NCBI GenBank assembly: GCA_022843085.1
Contig: JALHOI010000147.1
Span: 1 to 7,516 of the forward strand
DNA: 7,516 nucleotides
Origin: Pseudobdellovibrionaceae bacterium
Lineage (GTDB): Bacteria; Bdellovibrionota; Bdellovibrionia; Bdellovibrionales; JAMPXM01
Direction: 5' to 3'
Position 1 is the first letter of the stretch. Every line of letters starts with the position of its first letter. The position numbers and the translations under genes were made by a program. Of the stretch, positions 5,653-7,516 are shown piece after piece. A model generated the notes under the pieces. It saw only the letters and a list, made by a program, of their open reading frames with translations. It had not been told where the DNA came from and searched no databases.

Positions 5653-6417
5653 TCTTCTGCGCTTTCTCTCGAACAGCTTAAAATCGATCTTCGCCTGAAA
5701 CACGGCGTTCGCTCGGTTGCGCCCGAGACCCTACGCGGAACAAAGGCCATCAGCACGGGGTGGAGTACTCTCGACAGTTTTGTCGATGGCGGTGGATTTC
5801 CCTGTGGAAAAATCAGTGTGCTTGAAGCCAGCGAGGGTCATGGTGCATTGACGCTGTGGCTTGACGCCGCTTCGCGACTAACACGCGAGGGCCAGCGCGT
5901 CGCTTGGCTCAATAGCAGCCTCGATGATCGTGAACCCTTTCGTCTTCACCCACCCACCGCGCGCCAGCGTTCGGTCGATCTTCAGAAACTTTTTTTGGTC
6001 GATCCTCCGGACCACAAAAAGCGCTCTTGGATTCTGCAAGAGCTTTTAGCTTCGCAACTGTTTTCCCTCGTCGGCTGCGACCTGGGTGAGGCGTATCTTC
6101 CTCTGCGTGAGGCTCGCTCCCTCCTCATGCAGGCGCGTCGCTCAGGCGCAGCTGTCGTTTTGTTCTGTCGTCGCGCGAGTCGTGAACCTCCTGCGATTCG
6201 CTCTTTGGCTTCGCTGGTTTTGACGTTCGAAGCCGGCCGTATCGAAGTTGTTCGCGCCGCTCACCGCCCAGTCCCGTTTTGTTTGACCACCCACCAAAGG
6301 AGAGATCGACATGTCGACTTTATCACCGGTTCAGGCTCTCTCGACACCAGCTTCGTTCTTGCCGGCTCAAACACGTCTGCCCTCGAAGGCACGCACTCTC
6401 GCACTGATGATTGCTGA
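5650..6417 (+). CDS. imuA: ImuA-like RecA-related mutasome protein
   Basis: This protein has 255 residues and is distantly RecA-like, as ImuA proteins are. ISTGWSTLDSFVDGGGFPCGKISVLEA (34-60) matches the RecA/ImuA entry motif for G-x-x-x-LD-x-x-x-GGG-x-P-x-G. The Walker A position reads EASEGHGALT (59-68) and lacks the Lys, so ATP binding is probably lost or altered, as is usual in ImuA. Then follow VAWLNSS (84-90), LQKLFLVDPP (111-120) and a helix plus strand ARRSGAAVVLFCRRAS (162-177) in the order expected for ImuA. The family works with ImuB and the polymerase DnaE2 in damage-induced mutagenesis. It starts with TTG behind AAGGGA. Its last 36 codons overlap imuB in another frame, and this tail (221-255) looks unconserved. 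Expression is probably LexA-controlled through the 5560-5588 repeats. Confidence 0.85.
   Translation: MSSALSLEQLKIDLRLKHGVRSVAPETLRGTKAISTGWSTLDSFVDGGGFPCGKISVLEASEGHGALTLWLDAASRLTREGQRVAWLNSSLDDREPFRLHPPTARQRSVDLQKLFLVDPPDHKKRSWILQELLASQLFSLVGCDLGEAYLPLREARSLLMQARRSGAAVVLFCRRASREPPAIRSLASLVLTFEAGRIEVVRAAHRPVPFCLTTHQRRDRHVDFITGSGSLDTSFVLAGSNTSALEGTHSRTDDC
6297..6302 (+). promoter_or_regulatory. Ribosome binding site fixing the imuB start inside imuA
   Basis: AAGGAG lies eight bases before ATG 6311. It is among the strongest Shine-Dalgarno sequences in the window and lies inside the imuA coding sequence. The alternative ATG at 6407 would cut off the first conserved strand RTLALMIAD, so 6311 is preferred. 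Confidence 0.7.
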
Positions 6418-7516
6418 CCGCGAAAGCTTCGCGACCGCGGCGTCGCTTGAATTGCGAGCGCGCACCCTTAGCGAAGTTTTGCTTCGCTTTTCTCCACGCA
6501 TCTCAACTCGCATTTCAGATTCTAAAGTCTGGTTCTTTCTCGATCTCGCCTCTCACGTTTCGTGGATTGAACGAACCTTCGGCGACGAGGTTCGGTTGGT
6601 CGAAAGTGTTCTGAAAACATTAGGCTCCCTCAACTATCAAGCTCGCATCGCAATTGCCGATACACCGCAGGCCGCACAAGCCTTCGCGATTCAACACAGC
6701 TACTGGATCTCGCCGCCCGGACGAACTCGCGACGATCTTGATCGCCTTCCGCTGGCGGCGATGCTGCACCTCGAAGGCCTTGTGGCGTGGAAGCACCCGT
6801 CGCGTGTCGATGCGATTGCGAATTTCTTTTCCCTGCTAGGCTTTCAGACTCTTGGCGATATTGGATCATTCAAAGAATCCGCGTTTCACGAGCGCTGGGG
6901 AGAACTCGGTGCAAAAGTCTATCTTCGCCTGCAAGGAACAGCGGCGAAAGATCCACAACCGATTGCCCCGTTTGTGCCGACCGACGCACTCAAAGTCTTT
7001 GTTCATCTCGACTACCCCGTTTCGGTGGTTTCTCTTCTGCTGCACGAGATCGAGACCTCACTGAAGAATCTTTTTGCGCGACTCGAGGGTCGCAGGCTTG
7101 TCGTTCGTCGCCTGCGCGTCACCTTGCGCTGCGAGTACTCGAATCACGAACACGTTTTTTTGATCGAGCCCTCGACACCGACCCGCGAGATTCGTTTCTT
7201 CCGACTGCTCCTCGAGAATCGACTCGACCGCGTCGAACTTTTAAATCCGATTAAAGATCTTGAAATTGAAATTGACCCCTTGCCCGAAAACGAACGCCAA
7301 GAAGGCTTCGAAAATCAAGCGAACCTTGATCAAACAAAGCTGGCACTTTTGACAAGTCTCTTAAAACAAGAAGGTGCGACGTCTGGTTTTGCAGCGATGC
7401 AAGACGACGTGTGGCCCGAGAATACGTGGATTCGAGTGGCCGAGTCTTCCCACGCAACGCCGTTACTTCAAGCGCCGCTACATCAAGCGACCGGCGCTCA
7501 AGGAGATTTAGATGAA
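6311..7516 (+). CDS. imuB: ImuB-like inactive Y-family polymerase (3' end outside the window)
   Basis: The frame is open for 402 residues to the right edge. ImuB is a Y-family polymerase relative that lacks catalysis and bridges ImuA, DnaE2 and the beta clamp. The order of motifs fits: first strand RTLALMIAD (28-36), WFFLDLASHVSWI (74-86) where active polymerases have a DE pair (here Asp78 is followed by Leu79), ARIAIADTPQAAQAFA (111-126), LPLAAML (146-152), GFQTLGDIGSF (177-187), and a little-finger-like region at about 225-325. The C-terminal part has DDVWPENTW (365-373), matching the typical D-x-x-PE-x-aW tail. QANLD (336-340) sits where a clamp-binding motif would be expected but lacks the Leu-Phe ending, so clamp binding is uncertain. 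It overlaps imuA by 107 bp and probably overlaps the next gene by a few bases. Confidence 0.87.
   Translation, partial: MSTLSPVQALSTPASFLPAQTRLPSKARTLALMIADRESFATAASLELRARTLSEVLLRFSPRISTRISDSKVWFFLDLASHVSWIERTFGDEVRLVESVLKTLGSLNYQARIAIADTPQAAQAFAIQHSYWISPPGRTRDDLDRLPLAAMLHLEGLVAWKHPSRVDAIANFFSLLGFQTLGDIGSFKESAFHERWGELGAKVYLRLQGTAAKDPQPIAPFVPTDALKVFVHLDYPVSVVSLLLHEIETSLKNLFARLEGRRLVVRRLRVTLRCEYSNHEHVFLIEPSTPTREIRFFRLLLENRLDRVELLNPIKDLEIEIDPLPENERQEGFENQANLDQTKLALLTSLLKQEGATSGFAAMQDDVWPENTWIRVAESSHATPLLQAPLHQATGAQGDLDE
7500..7514 (+). promoter_or_regulatory. Ribosome binding site and probable start codon of the next cassette gene
   Basis: AAGGAG (7500-7505), a six-base spacer and ATG (7512-7514) lie in a different frame from imuB, which is still open here. 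In known imuA-imuB cassettes the next gene is dnaE2, an error-prone DNA polymerase III alpha subunit, so this is probably its start. Only five coding bases are visible and the identity is inferred from gene order alone. Confidence 0.5.

Noticed and set aside
6630..7457. Several open frames inside imuB on both strands (for example 6787-7254 plus and 6630-6869 minus).
   Set aside because: They are Arg/Ser-rich other-frame readings of imuB, whose own frame has clear family motifs.

Overview
The window looks like a chromosomal segment of a Gram-negative proteobacterium-type organism, most probably of the Bdellovibrio group (Bdellovibrionota). This rests on exported proteins with lipobox and Sec signals, a DUF2490-type outer-membrane barrel, and a lexA gene next to an imuA-imuB cassette. 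No rRNA or other phylogenetic marker is present, so the placement is an inference.

Layout, left to right. (1) Bases 2-904, plus strand: the C-terminal part of a larger protein, probably secreted, with an aspartate-rich, calcium-binding-like motif. It is cut by the left edge. (2) Bases 901-1563, minus strand: a DUF2490-like outer-membrane protein, convergent with (1). The two stop codons share one CTAG. (3) Bases 1611-2657, minus strand: an IMP dehydrogenase/GMP reductase family enzyme without CBS domains. Its catalytic flap looks like GMP reductase. It lies upstream of (2) on the same strand and may be co-transcribed with it. (4) A divergent intergenic region with a perfect 10-bp-arm palindrome, then a plus-strand lipoprotein of unknown function (2837-4312). 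(5) A 230-bp intergenic region (4313-4542) with three separate inverted repeats and a cluster of TTAC tetramers. (6) lexA (4543-5535), a self-cleaving repressor with an intact catalytic apparatus. It is much longer than usual because of three tracts of 12-bp (four-residue) repeats and an insertion in the peptidase domain. (7) A 114-bp leader with 11-bp direct repeats, then imuA (5650-6417) and imuB (6311-right edge), overlapping by 107 bp. The window ends on a Shine-Dalgarno plus ATG, probably the first codon of the next cassette gene; dnaE2 is expected from known cassettes.

How it works together: genes 6-7 form the known lexA / imuA-imuB-(dnaE2) SOS mutagenesis cassette. DNA damage activates RecA, LexA cleaves itself, and the ImuA/ImuB accessory proteins are thought to bring the error-prone polymerase DnaE2 to the clamp for mutagenic translesion synthesis. 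The core system is known. The unusual parts are the repeat-built LexA architecture and the candidate operators, which do not match the inverted TTAC-N3-GTAA box I recall for Bdellovibrio bacteriovorus. The left half is ordinary housekeeping and envelope content with no clear functional tie to the cassette.
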